Shown here one piece after another: positions 1 through 43,913 of a stretch of 64,000 bases of DNA. Source of the DNA: Artemia franciscana (taxonomy: Eukaryota > Arthropoda > Branchiopoda > Anostraca > Artemiidae). Position 1 is the first letter of the stretch. The number at the start of each line of letters is the position of its first letter. Location of the stretch: positions 5,087,647-5,151,646 of the forward strand of contig NC_088868.1 of the NCBI RefSeq assembly GCF_032884065.1, in the 5' to 3' direction. A program made the position numbers and the translations under genes. The notes under the pieces are model-generated. The model searched no databases, was not told where the DNA came from, and worked only from the letters and a program-made list of their open reading frames with translations.

Positions 1-181
1 CGCCCTTTTAATCCATCTCCCGATGTTTCTCAAAATGCCTGTTTTTAAATCCTTATTGAAAAATCCAAAGAGTCCCCGCTCTCTCTCTCCATCTTTGCAA
101 ATTTGTGTTGCTGATTTTTGCTATGAGAAATACCAAGCTTACATTTAACGTAAAAATAAGAAATAATACCTACCTTCTTTT

Positions 182-660
182 CAGCCTGTAGATGATGATG
201 AGCTTATGGCTTTTGCAGATGATACCACACTAGCCTGCTGTGAAAGGGTTAAAACAGCGCTCATTTCTAAGCTCAGGGTTGCTCTTGAGGAGACGTATCT
301 CTGGATGGATTTTAATCGACTTGTGATTAACATTGATAAATCTTACGTTTGATTTTTTGCCTCTTCGGAAGTGTCGATCCAGAGATATGTGGTTTCAAAA
401 CATTCAAAGGTTTGATCAGTTGGCCTGAAAAGCGTTTTGCAAAATACCTAGGAGTCTTGCTTGATGAGAACCTGTCATTCCTGCATCACATTCAAGGTGT
501 AGAGCTGGAGATCTCCCGGAATCTTGGAATAATACAGAAACTAAAGAACACTTTGTTACAGAAAAGACTGGTCCTGCTTTATCAAACCCTATTTCCAGGG
601 GCTTGGTTACAGACGAGGATGAGGGATTTCTGATTATCTGCAGATACTTTTTGGGGAGTC
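182..660 (+). pseudogene. Degenerate LINE reverse transcriptase fragment (palm/thumb)
   Basis: A broken reverse transcriptase stretch. One frame from about 185 reads a catalytic-type FADD box (near 212) followed by residues typical of the RT palm. It hits a stop near 350. Another frame then continues from 349 with a KYLGVLLDENLSF-like segment that is typical of the RT thumb of non-LTR retrotransposons. The frame change and stops show it is dead. The same protein region is seen in better shape in the LINE at 20035-21868, so this is probably a related family. Its 5' and 3' limits are not clear. Confidence 0.65.
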
Positions 661-1039
661 AAAGGGGTGAAAGAACTAATTGGTAGTTCATGTACCCTGT
701 ATACGAATTTTGGAACTGGAACTGGATTATTGCTTTTTTTCAGTTTTAATGAAAATACCAAAAAAAGGTATTTTTTCTTCATTACAATTAAAGGTATTTT
801 TCAAAAACTTGGGGACTTTGGGTTCTCTGTACCCATGTCAAACATGTACCAAGTTAAGATTCTGTTGTTCATTCTCCTGTTCTTGTTGGTTTGTTTTTTC
901 ATTGATAAAATCAAACATGGTACATGTCTCTAAATATCGAATAAGAGAAGACAGTAGGTTAAAGATGTCACACAGCCAATTCTTCTTTACGCAGACGAAA
1001 CCTGGAACTCTAACAGGAAAGGAAAGTTCTTGCTTTCGA
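661..1039. other. Unassigned AT-rich spacer
   Basis: T-rich sequence between two LINE fragments. Overlapping short open frames exist on both strands but none resembles a known protein. No structured repeat is visible. Confidence 0.4.
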
Positions 1040-1400
1040 GAATGTATGTCTCAGAAGAAATTCAACGTCCATTGGCAGCAGAGGATAACCAGCCAATCTA
1101 TCCGCAACAAAATAGGTCAGCGTCTTGTGGCATATGTCATAAGAGATCGCCGATGGAGATACCTTGGCCACGTACTACGTGATGACAAACCCCGGCTACC
1201 GAGTGTAGTGATCGACTGGCAACCATCGTGCATGAGCCGCATAGACAGACCCAGAAACACCAAGCTCTTAACGTCCCAGGCAGGTCAGCGAAACCTAAAC
1301 ACCTCACTCCAGCCTCAGTGTGAGGATATATTGGCAGCAGTAAACCTGAGGTAAGATTGGTGGCTCCTTGTTAATGCCATGGGTGTCTCAAGAGGAACAT
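1040..1400 (+). pseudogene. LINE ORF2 C-terminal fragment
   Basis: An open frame here contains RRWRYLGHVLR followed by an RLP...W.P...RP pattern. This is the usual arrangement at the C-terminal end of many LINE ORF2 proteins, downstream of the RT. The open frame that holds it starts at 680, but only the last part looks like LINE protein. No catalytic RT residues are present, so this is a 5'-truncated remnant. A similar C-terminal fragment on the other strand lies at 16930-17215. Confidence 0.55.
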
Positions 1401-1824
1401 GTGGATCTGAGGTATGTAGAACTTCAGATAAATAAGAATTTTGGAGGAAACTAGTTGAGGATGGATTAAGGGAAATTTTTAGAGTTTTGAGATAAATCAA
1501 CGCAGCCTTTGCAAAATTTTCAACAAATATTATGTGGACAAGGCCAATATATTTTCCAATGAGCCAAAATATCAATGCCCTTTGATCCTTGCAAACAGCC
1601 CAGAGATGTATTCTTTTAATATCTATAATGTAAAGCCTTTGAACCTGGGCATGTCCCCTCCGAAATTCAAAATTTTCTGAATTTTTGGCTACTTCTCGTC
1701 TGAATTATTGAAAAAGTTTTTTTTTTGTTATAGCTACATCCACACGAAAAAAAATCCTGTGTAAGAGCTTGTTAGTAGCATACTCATAATATTATGCAAA
1801 TTGTCCTTGCTTTTTCTTTCAATT
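1401..1824. other. Intronic AT-rich sequence
   Basis: Upstream intron of FIGNL1. Nothing recognisable beyond short homopolymer runs. Confidence 0.4.
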
Positions 1825-1915
1825 TTCGTCACATTTAAAAAATGAAGTTAAAACACAAACAGCTTTTATACCTTAATCGGCACCGCTGATCTTTTTTCAG
1901 TATCGTTATTATATA
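1825..1915 (+). repeat. Diverged ghost copy of the FIGNL1 exon 5' end
   Basis: This stretch aligns with the start of the true exon at 3352. It shares an A-rich block, a GAAGTTAAAA-like core, a CTTTTATACCTTAATC block and GGCACCGC where the exon has CAGCCTCGC. It is the most diverged member of the copies that lie in tandem at 2640-3300. It probably represents an older duplication of the exon with its acceptor region. Confidence 0.5.
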
Positions 1916-2639
1916 ATATAAAGAAATGCCATATTCAGGGTTATCTTCGGACGGATTAAGTGTTTGTAAAAAAAAAAAAAAATACAAAACTTATTTACAA
2001 TTTGTTTATATGCATTTTTGTTACGTGTTTACAATTTATAAAAAAAAATTGGGTACGGGGGGTTAAACCTGGTGCCTCTGCCCCATGGATACGATTTTAG
2101 TACTAGAGGGCCAAGATCTGGTCTGCGAAGTGCAATTTAGACGTAAAAACGGTGTACGGCGTAGATAATCAACCCGACAAGGTTTTTACAATTAAACAAG
2201 GAAGTCCAATACCTAGTTTATGAACATAATCATGATTTTGTTTTCCCCATCGCCTCATTGATTTGTACCTTTTTCTGAGGGCCAAACTTCATTTTGACAA
2301 TTCTTTCCGGTATTTTAGTCTCTTATTTCACTTGCCTAAAGGATTTAAGAAAAATTTATTAAAGGTCCCCTGGTGGGAAACGCGGGGGTTCCAAAATTGC
2401 GACCTATCAGGACAGTTTTTCTGACCAGAAAAAGCTACTGTCCCAATTTTAAGAAAAAGATATCTAACCGTTTTCGAGAAAATATTTATAAATACACAAG
2501 ATTATTACTTGTTTAAAGATATAAGATACTAATATGATTTGCATATCGGGCTTGTAAGGCATGGCAGGCAAAGGGCCGTTGCATTCTAATGAGTTGTTTT
2601 AATTTATTTCCTTAATTGTCATTATATATACTTTTATTT
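1916..2639. other. Intronic sequence, nothing recognised
   Basis: AT-rich intron with poly-A and poly-T runs near 1967 and 2040. I see no coding exon or known repeat family. Confidence 0.4.
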
Positions 2640-3300
2640 GTTTGTGCATTAGGTTTACTTTTTCTTAACTGTTTTCATCGCTTTCAAAAAACAAAATTAG
2701 AAGAGGAGGAGCTGCTATGATTTTGTTTTCAGTATCATCATTATATTCAATCATATAAGTATACACTTAAGTTTTCTTTGCTAACTCATTGCTTTCAAAA
2801 ATTAAAGTTGAAAGATGAGTAGCCGCTTTTCCCTAATCCTTTCTTTAAAATTATCTTCAGCATCATGAATTTGTTTTCAATGTCATCATTATGTGTATTC
2901 TTATGAGTGGTTTGCCTGTTCTTACTGTGCTCATTTCTCTCAAAAAAGAAAGTTGAAAGATGAATAGCCACTTTTCCCTAATCCTCCCTATAAAATTCTT
3001 TTCAGCATCATGAGCTTGTTTTCAATATCATCGTTATGTGTATTCTTATGAGTGGTCTGCCTGTTCTTACTGTGCTCATTTCTCTCAAAAAAGAAAGTTG
3101 AAAGAAGAGTAGCCGCTTTGCCCTAATCCTCCCTATAAAATTCTTTTTAGCATCGTGAGCTTGTTTTCAATATCATCATTATGTTTATTCTTATGAGTGG
3201 TCTGCCTGTTCTTACTGTGCTCATTTCTCTCAAAAAAGAAAGTTGAAAAATGAGTAGCCACTTTTCCCTAATCCTTCATGTGAAATTGCTTTCAGTTACA
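2640..3300 (+). repeat. 145-bp tandem array of FIGNL1 exon-derived ghost exons
   Basis: Matching anchor points fall at 2675, 2786, 2931, 3076 and 3221, giving an exact 145-bp period for the last four. The true exon has the same anchor at 3355. Each unit carries CTCATTTCTCTCAAAAAAG, AAAGTTGAAAGATGA and CCCTAATCC blocks that match the first 60 bases or so of the real exon, plus flanking intron. In the exon reading frame most copies meet a stop (GAG TAG or GAA TAG) where the exon reads GAG GAA. The acceptor ACAG of the real exon is changed in the copies. They are decayed partial exon duplications, not coding exons. Confidence 0.75.
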
Positions 3301-3351
3301 TCTTTGTATACCCTATATGATTATTTTAATTAGGTTTACCTTTTTTTACAG

Positions 3352-36771
<33,420 letters not shown>

Positions 36772-37400
36772 GGGCTAATGTTCCATGCATCCCGAATATG
36801 TTGTCTGTTCGAAGAGAATATTGTTGGGCTTAAGATAAAAAGGCCTATTTCATACTTTTGTTTTTAATGAATGTGGAATATACAAATTAGAAAGTGAAAA
36901 AGTGAGTTTTTAGTGTTTTTACATTTGTGGTTGCATAGTCATTTGATCGAAATGCTGTACAATATACAAGAAGACACAGTACAAATTATTTTAGAAATTA
37001 ATACGAGATCCGAAAATCAGGAAGTGAAAAATATTTTTAATTCCTTGAAATCCCTTTCTACAACGGTAGAATTAGCTGGAAAAGCGACTTTGTTCTCAAA
37101 ATTTCAATCTATATTTTGAATTCCTGAAGGCCTTACTCGTATTAATCAAGAATTGTAAAAACCAGAAGCATTTTTAACTGATATGTGTTCCCCTGTAAAA
37201 ATTCCACAACTTTATCCCTTTAGAAATGGTATGTGGAATCTACTTCTTGCGAATATGCTTCGAATATTTTACTCTAAAATAATTACTGAGAAAAACTTTC
37301 AAAATTTGAAAAACTGCACATAACTCAAGCAACCACTACAAAAAAGACTCAAGTAATAAATCAAAGCTCATAATGAAATACATGTTTTCCTTAACTTTAT
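36772..37400 (+). other. Probable FIGNL1 3' UTR and downstream
   Basis: The first exact AATAAA after the stop is at 37355-37360, about 585 nt downstream. It is the best candidate poly(A) signal, though variant signals closer to the stop cannot be excluded. No coding sequence recognised. Confidence 0.35.
37355..37360 (+). terminator. Candidate poly(A) signal for FIGNL1
   Basis: AATAAA on the sense strand, about 585 nt after the stop codon. It was chosen only because it is the first exact hexamer. Confidence 0.3.
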
Positions 37401-38167
37401 TTCTAAATTGATCAAACCCTTTTGTATTATTAATTGTGCTATCATTATTATTCCGTAATTTGACCCGACTCTGTTTTTAGGAGTTATGGGCTATTATATT
37501 TCTTAGTATTGGACGGGATTGACTCTTACTAGGTCGCTAGCTATCGTTGCAATCCAGAAATTTCTCATAAAGCAGAACTTAGAGAACTTAGATGGCAGTT
37601 GGAGCTGACAGCTCGTTGCCGATACGAATATTATAACTGTGGCCCCTGAAACATGATTGAGAAACACTGGAAAACCTTACCGAAAATATTTTTTTTTCAG
37701 TAACTATTTGCATGGAAAATTTTTTTGTGTTATCTTGACATTCAATCAAATAGAAATGATAAGCTAAAACTCTGATACCAAGCATTCTCAGTGATTTTCA
37801 GTTATTTAAAATTTTATTTGGTTGCGTTATACTTATCGGCTGAGCAGACAAAGCATTTTTCAGTTAAATTTTTTAAGTGGAAGAACATTTTTCTCATCTA
37901 GTGTAAAAATTTCTAGTGTAACACTCATTTTGCTTGTTTTATGCAGACTTATTTAGTCATAGGATTCTGAATTCCAACATTAAAGATTTCGAAGTCGAAA
38001 TTTTTTGCCTCATAAACCTACGCTGGGCATGTTCGTACCTAAAAATCCTTGTTTTCTATTTAGTCATGGGATTATATTTATTTAGTTATTTAGATAATAG
38101 ATTTATTTAGTCGTAATTTATTATGAATACGTTGTACCTAAAAATCTAATCCCTACTTAAAAATTAA

Positions 38168-39495
38168 CTTGTTTCACTAGAAGAATATGAGATTTTAACT
38201 TCTACACTTTGGGATAAGAAGACTAAAAAAGCTTTTTCTAAAATGTCCTCGGCGATACTTAGAATTTCTAAAAGTAAGTACGTCAACACAACTGCACACA
38301 AACTGCTTTGTCCAATCCCAGAGATAAAAGGTACGCGGATATTTAAAGAGTGCTCAATATGTGCACCGTTTTGTGTAAGCAAACATATCACATTTTTGGT
38401 TTAAAACTTCGAAATTTGCAAATTTTAAAAGGCGAGTTATGATCGATCAGTCCCTATCTGATTACCGTCTTGGCAGTATATGTCAGTTTTTTTTTATAAA
38501 TTCCCATGTACTGGATATCTATTTTCTAGTAGTATTTGTTCTGGTGTTTCAAAACTATGAAGTTTCTAGGAAAGTATAACATTTTTGTGATTTTAAACCG
38601 AAAAAATACATAAGGTAAATTTGACTAAAAAACGGCGGTTATTTTTTATTTTAAGCGCTTAAGCAAAATTATTTAATTATGAGAGTTTAATTTTTACTAC
38701 TAAATAAAACAAAATGAAAACGTTATCCTCTGAAACTGCAGTTTTCTAAGATTTTCTGTTTGTTTGTTTCAAAGTTATGAAATTTTCAAAAATTTCAAAT
38801 TTTGAAAAACTTGAAAAAATTTTCAAGTTAATGTCACATTTTCGTTAGTATTAACACGTTGACCCTTGAAATTCACAAGAAACTTTAATACAAAGACGCC
38901 GTATTTATTTTCTAGATTAATTCTCATTTTGTGTCTTTTAGGCTGATTAAATGAATTATGAGAGCCTGATTTCATCAAATTAAATTCTTTTTAATGCTGA
39001 ATATGTAAATGTACTTGCGGTCCAGATTAAACCTTATCCAACCTCACTTGACGTACTTAATGGTGAAATCAGAAATTCTAAAGATCGCCGTGTAAATTTT
39101 TAGAAGAAACTTTTTCAGTCTTCTTATCGCAAAGTGTAGCAGTTTAGCTACTGCATCTCATATTCTTCTTGTGAAAATTCTTGTTAATTGACTTTCTTAA
39201 TTTTGTTAATTGAAGGCAGTGTAAGAAACGTAGTTAACCAGAGTATACCCATACAAGTTTTTTGGTCTAAAGCTAAAGCATAAATACACCACGTAGTGCT
39301 TCATTATGGTGGTTAAAAAAAATTGCAATTTGGTTAAAAAAACATTGCACATCCAGTTTGCAAATTTCAATTTAAAATTTGCAAATTTTGAAGTTTTAAA
39401 CCATAAATGTAATCTGTATGCTAAAATTACACAAAACGGTGTACATATTGAGCACCCTTTAAATCCCCGTATACCCTTTACCTCCAGGGTCGGAC
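38168..39495. repeat. Two inverted-repeat pairs in non-nested order
   Basis: Segment A (38168-38250: GAAGAATATGAGATTTTAAC, ACACTTTGGGATAAGAAGAC) recurs inverted at about 39084-39178. Segment B (38325-38432: ATTTAAAGAGTGCTCAATAT, CACCGTTTTGTGT, GGTTTAAAACTTC) recurs inverted at about 39370-39490. The order along the plus strand is A, B, A', B', so this is not a simple palindrome. No protein is encoded. Confidence 0.6.
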
Positions 39496-40939
39496 GCAAT
39501 CAAAGGGGTAGGGTGTTTTAGAGCATTGCCACATGTTTTTCTCTTGTTTAAAAAGCTGTCTTAACCTTTGATTCCATCCGGTATTACGCTTCTTTTAATG
39601 GGAAAATTAAAACAACAGACACCACTTGACCTTTGCATTAAGGGTGAATATGGGTTAAAAGCAAGGAATTTTACAAAAGTGGACAGACTACATAGAAATC
39701 CAGTTTTACACAATAGTCAATTGAGGGGTAGGGGGGCATTTTCACCCCTCTCTTCTCTGGGTTTGAAAATAACTTTGTTGATGTTCTGATTAAAAAGGGC
39801 TTTATGTTATTTTCATGGCCCAACCTAGATGTTGAAAAATATATTTTGCTTAACTCCCCCCCCCCATTGCGGTGAATTAACACCACTGGTTTTATACTCT
39901 TTACTATAGTACTTTGCTTATGAAGTTGTTTTTTTTTAGTGTTTTGTGTAATCGTAGCTCAATCCTTCTCAAATAGTGTCTCTGGCCTACAATCTTGTAA
40001 TGCTGTATATTTCATTTTATGTTTTCTTGAAAAAGTCACTATAATTTTGTATTCTTGCTTCGTGAAATAAAATAAATAATTTTTATCTAGAACTGATATA
40101 ATAGCCATTGTGTATAGGCCTACTGCGGTGTACGATCCCGGCTCCAAATTTACTAAAATGACCACCCTATAGATTTCCTTAATAAAAAATTATAATTATC
40201 ATTAATATGGTACAAATTTTAGATTAATTCAGTTAAATATCTATTTTAATTTTTCAATTATTTATTCCAATTTCATTATTATTAATTTAAACTATTCATT
40301 TTGAATTTCAAACTTCTGTTAAATTTGGTTACACTTATCAAATAGGTTTAATAAAACAAGAAAAAAAGGTCAAAGTGTAATGCGCGAATGAAGTACAATC
40401 AACACTGTTTAAGATTTAAGACGAAATCGAAGAAAAGAACGAGAATGAAATAAAAGCTAAAACCAAAGGATGAAAATATGCACACTTCAGAGAAAGAATA
40501 AGACTGAATTAGAAAGAAAACTTAAAAACAAATTGAATTCCAATGTTTTCTAAAAATTTAAAGTTGGCCAAATTCAACTGCAATCAAGAGATACGCCTCT
40601 GACAATTTGTTTTATTTATATTTCTGCCTATCGAGTTTAATCGCTACATTTCTTTCTGTAGGAAAAACAATTGTTATAGCTGCTAGTAAAATATATAAAT
40701 AGAATAAAAAATAAAATAAAAAATAGAAATATTTTTTTTCTGACATGACAGAAAGTGCAGAAGAAAGAAAGTGTGGAAAGTAATCACTGAACAATGTCAC
40801 TGTTTTTTATAATTACTTGTAGTTGCTGCGCAAACGCTTAATTTTAGATGACAATAATTGTTTCTACCATTGAGGGTATTTGAGTGACAGGTCTCACGAA
40901 AATAAGAGGCATATACTGAAAGTGGAGAATCATTAAAAT
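39496..40939. other. Intergenic, unassigned
   Basis: AT-rich DNA between the FIGNL1 and MED21 ends. A CTCTGGCCTACAAT word at about 39980 weakly resembles the duplicated repeat at 7150. No gene recognised. Confidence 0.4.
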
Positions 40940-41460
40940 ACAAATTAATGAGGTGTGAAATTGACGCTTTGGATAAAACTGCTGAAGACCTGGAACATAA
41001 AGCAAGGTGGCATTATACTGAAATATTATACTGGCATGTTAAAAAACTGAGAGGGAAAAGTCAATCTGAACTTGTCCCAGTTAAAGACAGGAACGTGGTC
41101 ACACTTAGTGATAAGGAATGAGTTAAAGAGAGATGGGTAGAACATTTTGAGAACATGATAAACCGTGATAAAGTTAAACGAAATGATAACTTTACAGGAA
41201 AAGTTACATATTTATTTTGCGAGGAAGATTTATAGACAATACTAAAAACATTGACAAATAATAAGGCTCTAAGTGATGATAGTGTGATGAATTAGTTTCA
41301 TAAATATGATGGTTGTACAGTTAGAGATAAATGACGATTTATGATATTATATTAAATCAGATTATGAATATGATCTTTAACAAAGGGGAAGTGTCTGGAG
41401 ATTTTAGTAAAAATTTGATTAAACCCCTCTATAAGAAAGATGATAAGGGTGAGTGTTATT
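40940..41460 (+). pseudogene. LINE remnant upstream of and into the RT
   Basis: Broken frames read RWVEHFENMINRDK, then ...LTNNKALSDDSVMN..., then NQIMNMIFNKGEVSGDFSKN and LIKPLYKKDDKGEC. This is the order found just before and at the start of the RT in many LINE ORF2 proteins. Several in-frame stops and a shift near 41340 make it dead. It ends where a tandem array starts. Confidence 0.65.
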
Positions 41461-41461
41461 C

Positions 41462-42180
41462 AACTATAAAGTAAGGAGTTGCATTAAGAGTAAAAACGAA
41501 CAGAAGCTGTTCCGTATATGAGGAAGCCAACCTCTCTTATTGCCTCGCTGTTTACGCTAAGAGGTGAAACCAAGACCCGTGGAGTTTTTGAGATTTTTTC
41601 ATGGCCCAGAGATGCAACAATGGGACATTACTTTCATTTTTCGTTTATTCAACTATAAAGCAAGGAGCTACATTAAGACTAAAAACGAACAGAGGTTGTT
41701 CCAACCTCTCTTACTGTCTCGCTGTTTACACTAAGATCTGAAAACAAGACCAGAGGAGTTTTTGAGATTTTTCATAGGCCAGAGTTTATTTTTCTTAATT
41801 GCATTCAATATCATGGGAAAGAACGACTATTGAATGCCTCGGTGTTTACGCTAAGAGATGAAACCAAGACCAGAGGAATTTTTTAGATTTTTTCATGGCC
41901 CAAAGATGCAACAATGGGACACTTCTTTCATTTTTCGTTTATTCAACTATAAAGTAAGGAGCTATATTAACACTAAAAGCAAACAGAGGTTGTTCCATAT
42001 ATGAGAAAGCAAATTTCTCTTATTGCCTCGCTGCTTACACTAAGAGCTGAAACCAAGACCAGAGGAGTTTTTGAGGTTTTTCATAGGCCATAGCTTATTT
42101 TTCTTAATGACATTCAAATACCATGGGAAAGAACGACTATTGAATGCCTCACTGTTTACGCTAAGAAATTAAACCTAAAA
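41462..42180 (+). repeat. Three tandem copies related to the fold-back repeat arm
   Basis: Units start with CAACTATAAAGTAAGGAG at 41462, 41648 and 41943. They contain AACGAACAGA, TGCCTCGCTGTTTACGCTAA and GAAACCAAGACCAGAGGAGT blocks. The first 90 bases correspond to the left arm of the fold-back family (14980, 51051, 54190). Spacings of 186 and 295 bp differ by an extra TTCTTAATTGCATTCAA...GAATGCCTC block. Confidence 0.7.
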
Positions 42181-42624
42181 ATAACTAATTATTAACAAAG
42201 ATGGTGGATGTAATGAATATATGGATGTGGATTTAGTGAATAACAAGACAAGCCTGTGGCTTACTCTGTTTTTTTTTTTTTTTTTTTTTTAATAGATAAA
42301 TAAAGTAAGTTAAAAGTAGTATAACCAAGGCCACGTTTTTTTAAAGCTGAAAAAGTTTGGAAGAATAGGAAGATAAATTTGTGAACGAAGATCACAATTT
42401 CAAAACCTACACTGATAACAGTTGTCAAGTATGATTCTAAAATATGGGTTTACATTCACATTGGATGATTTTTCCAAAGGTTCTTTCTATACTTTTCAAA
42501 AATAAACATAATTTTTAAAACAAAGCGCCGTCCTTCAATTTTATTTTAGTGTAAAATATTTTGACAACAAATAATTTAAAAGTAATTTAAATGAAAGAAT
42601 CAGGTCATTAGAATAACGAGTAAA

Positions 42625-42912
42625 AAAAAAAGGTAAAGGATACGCGGCATTAGACTTTACAGTCCTTACCGGCGGTGCTGATCTCCGTTTCTTGGCCCTT
42701 CAGCCAAGAAGTGCAATGGGGGGTTGAGGGCCAGCCATCCTGTGCTTTCGCACACCCTTCCTGTTTACCTTGCCCAGATTTCTCCAGGTACCCATTTAGA
42801 GCTGGGTCGACTCTGGCTAAGCTTACAGGGTCACACCACTGACCCCCGTCCCAAACCGAAGAATTGGGTACACTGGGATTCGAACCCGTGTCCTCTCAGA
42901 CAAAGGTCTTGC
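42625..42912 (-). mobile_element. SINE with tRNA-Leu-like head, second copy
   Basis: Nearly identical to 17247-17560 over the body and B-box (GGTTCGAATCCCAGTGTACC on the minus strand at about 42888-42869). The tRNA-like 5' end is cut off after GTCTGAGAGGACACG. The simple AGGTAAA/poly-A tail is at about 42625. Confidence 0.7.
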
Positions 42913-43566
42913 AAACATGATCTGAATCATTCAGAAGGAGGCAACAGCAAGGAGTCTTAAAGGCATAAAAAAAAAGACTCGATTCTAGAAGTTAAATGTA
43001 TTTTATATAATTTGTTTACAAGCTATTGAAATCCAACTATCTTTGTTGGATTAAAAAAGAAATTTTTAATTTCAGATATCAAAAAAGGAAGTTAAAAATT
43101 TAGAGTCCCTAAGAAAAAAAAGTTCATGAAATGAAAGAGAGTAAGAGTCCATAGAAAATAATTTTAGAATACAGGAACAAAATAAACTGGGACCATTAGA
43201 AAGAGGGACTATGAAACTTGAGATTTAGAAAGGTCGAAAAAAAAAATTTAATAGATATATGAACTAAGATATATGATTTTTGTATTTTTTTTTGATTATT
43301 ATTATTTTTGCTTAGGTGATATACAAACCATAGGATTGTTCATTAGTAAGTGCTACCGATATTTTAATGTATTATAAAACAATAGAATTAAAATTTAAAA
43401 CATGAGGATTATTTACAGTTATGTCCTTATCATCCTCAATTCAAGGAGTGCTCAGCCTTGAAGGTGAAACGCCGTGCTCGCTGCGAACTTGACGTACGGG
43501 TAATTTTGAGTCAGTTCTGTCTTTTTTTCTCTCTTTTAGCAAGGGGAAAGCTCAGCACTCAAGGCC
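42913..43566. other. Intergenic spacer near the MED21 end
   Basis: AT-rich. A TCTTTTTTTCTCTCTTTTAG run (43519-43538) looks like an acceptor on the plus strand, followed by CAAGGGGAAAGCTCAGCACTC, but no coding frame was recognised after it. Confidence 0.35.
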
Positions 43567-43632
43567 GACTCTGAGCAATTTCATGCAGCACTTTTTGCAA
43601 ATGTTCCAACAGCGTTTCACCTTCTTTAACAA
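43567..43632 (-). pseudogene. Identical 66-bp copy of part of the MED21 terminal exon
   Basis: 43567-43632 is base for base the same as 43787-43852 inside the MED21 terminal exon, 220 bp away and in the same orientation. On the minus strand it would read [20 protein letters not shown], then leave the frame of the gene. A run of ten T (minus strand) lies at its upstream edge. It lies past the candidate poly(A) signal, so it is probably not translated. Confidence 0.85.
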
Positions 43633-43652
43633 AAAAAAAACAGCTAAACAAT

Positions 43653-43658
43653 TTTATT
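43653..43658 (-). terminator. Candidate poly(A) signal for MED21
   Basis: AATAAA on the minus strand (TTTATT on plus), about 90 nt after the MED21 stop. The distance is normal for a short 3' UTR. Confidence 0.5.
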
Positions 43659-43748
43659 TAGTAAATCATACAAATAATTATACATTTTTTTTGGAATTTC
43701 GCTATCCGTTAAGTATAAGAAATAAATATATAAAATCTTAAAATAAAT

Positions 43749-43913
43749 TTAATTAGTGTCCATCGTCACGTCTTGTGACTGAAGTTGACTCTGAGCAATT
43801 TCATGCAGCACTTTTTGCAAATGTTCCAACAGCGTTTCACCTTCTTTAACAACTGACTCCAACTTCAGTGCTGCCTCGAAGTTTTCATGCTCCAATTTTT
43901 GAAGACTAGCCAC
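43749..43913 (-). CDS. MED21: MED21 terminal exon with stop
   Basis: On the minus strand the acceptor ATTTTAG ends at 43914. The exon begins in phase 0 with [20 protein letters not shown] and ends QDVTMDTN before TAA (43751-43749); that is 54 residues. The heptad-like leucines ([17 protein letters not shown]) fit the C-terminal coiled coil of MED21. A 66-bp part of it is duplicated at 43567-43632. Confidence 0.93.
   Translation of the reverse strand: MASLQKLEHENFEAALKLESVVKEGETLLEHLQKVLHEIAQSQLQSQDVTMDTN

Noticed and set aside
43519-43632. Plus-strand acceptor-like TCTTTTTTTCTCTCTTTTAG followed by sequence including the MED21 copy, as a possible exon of a third gene
   Set aside because: No open frame with a recognisable protein follows, and the strand is opposite to the copied coding sequence.
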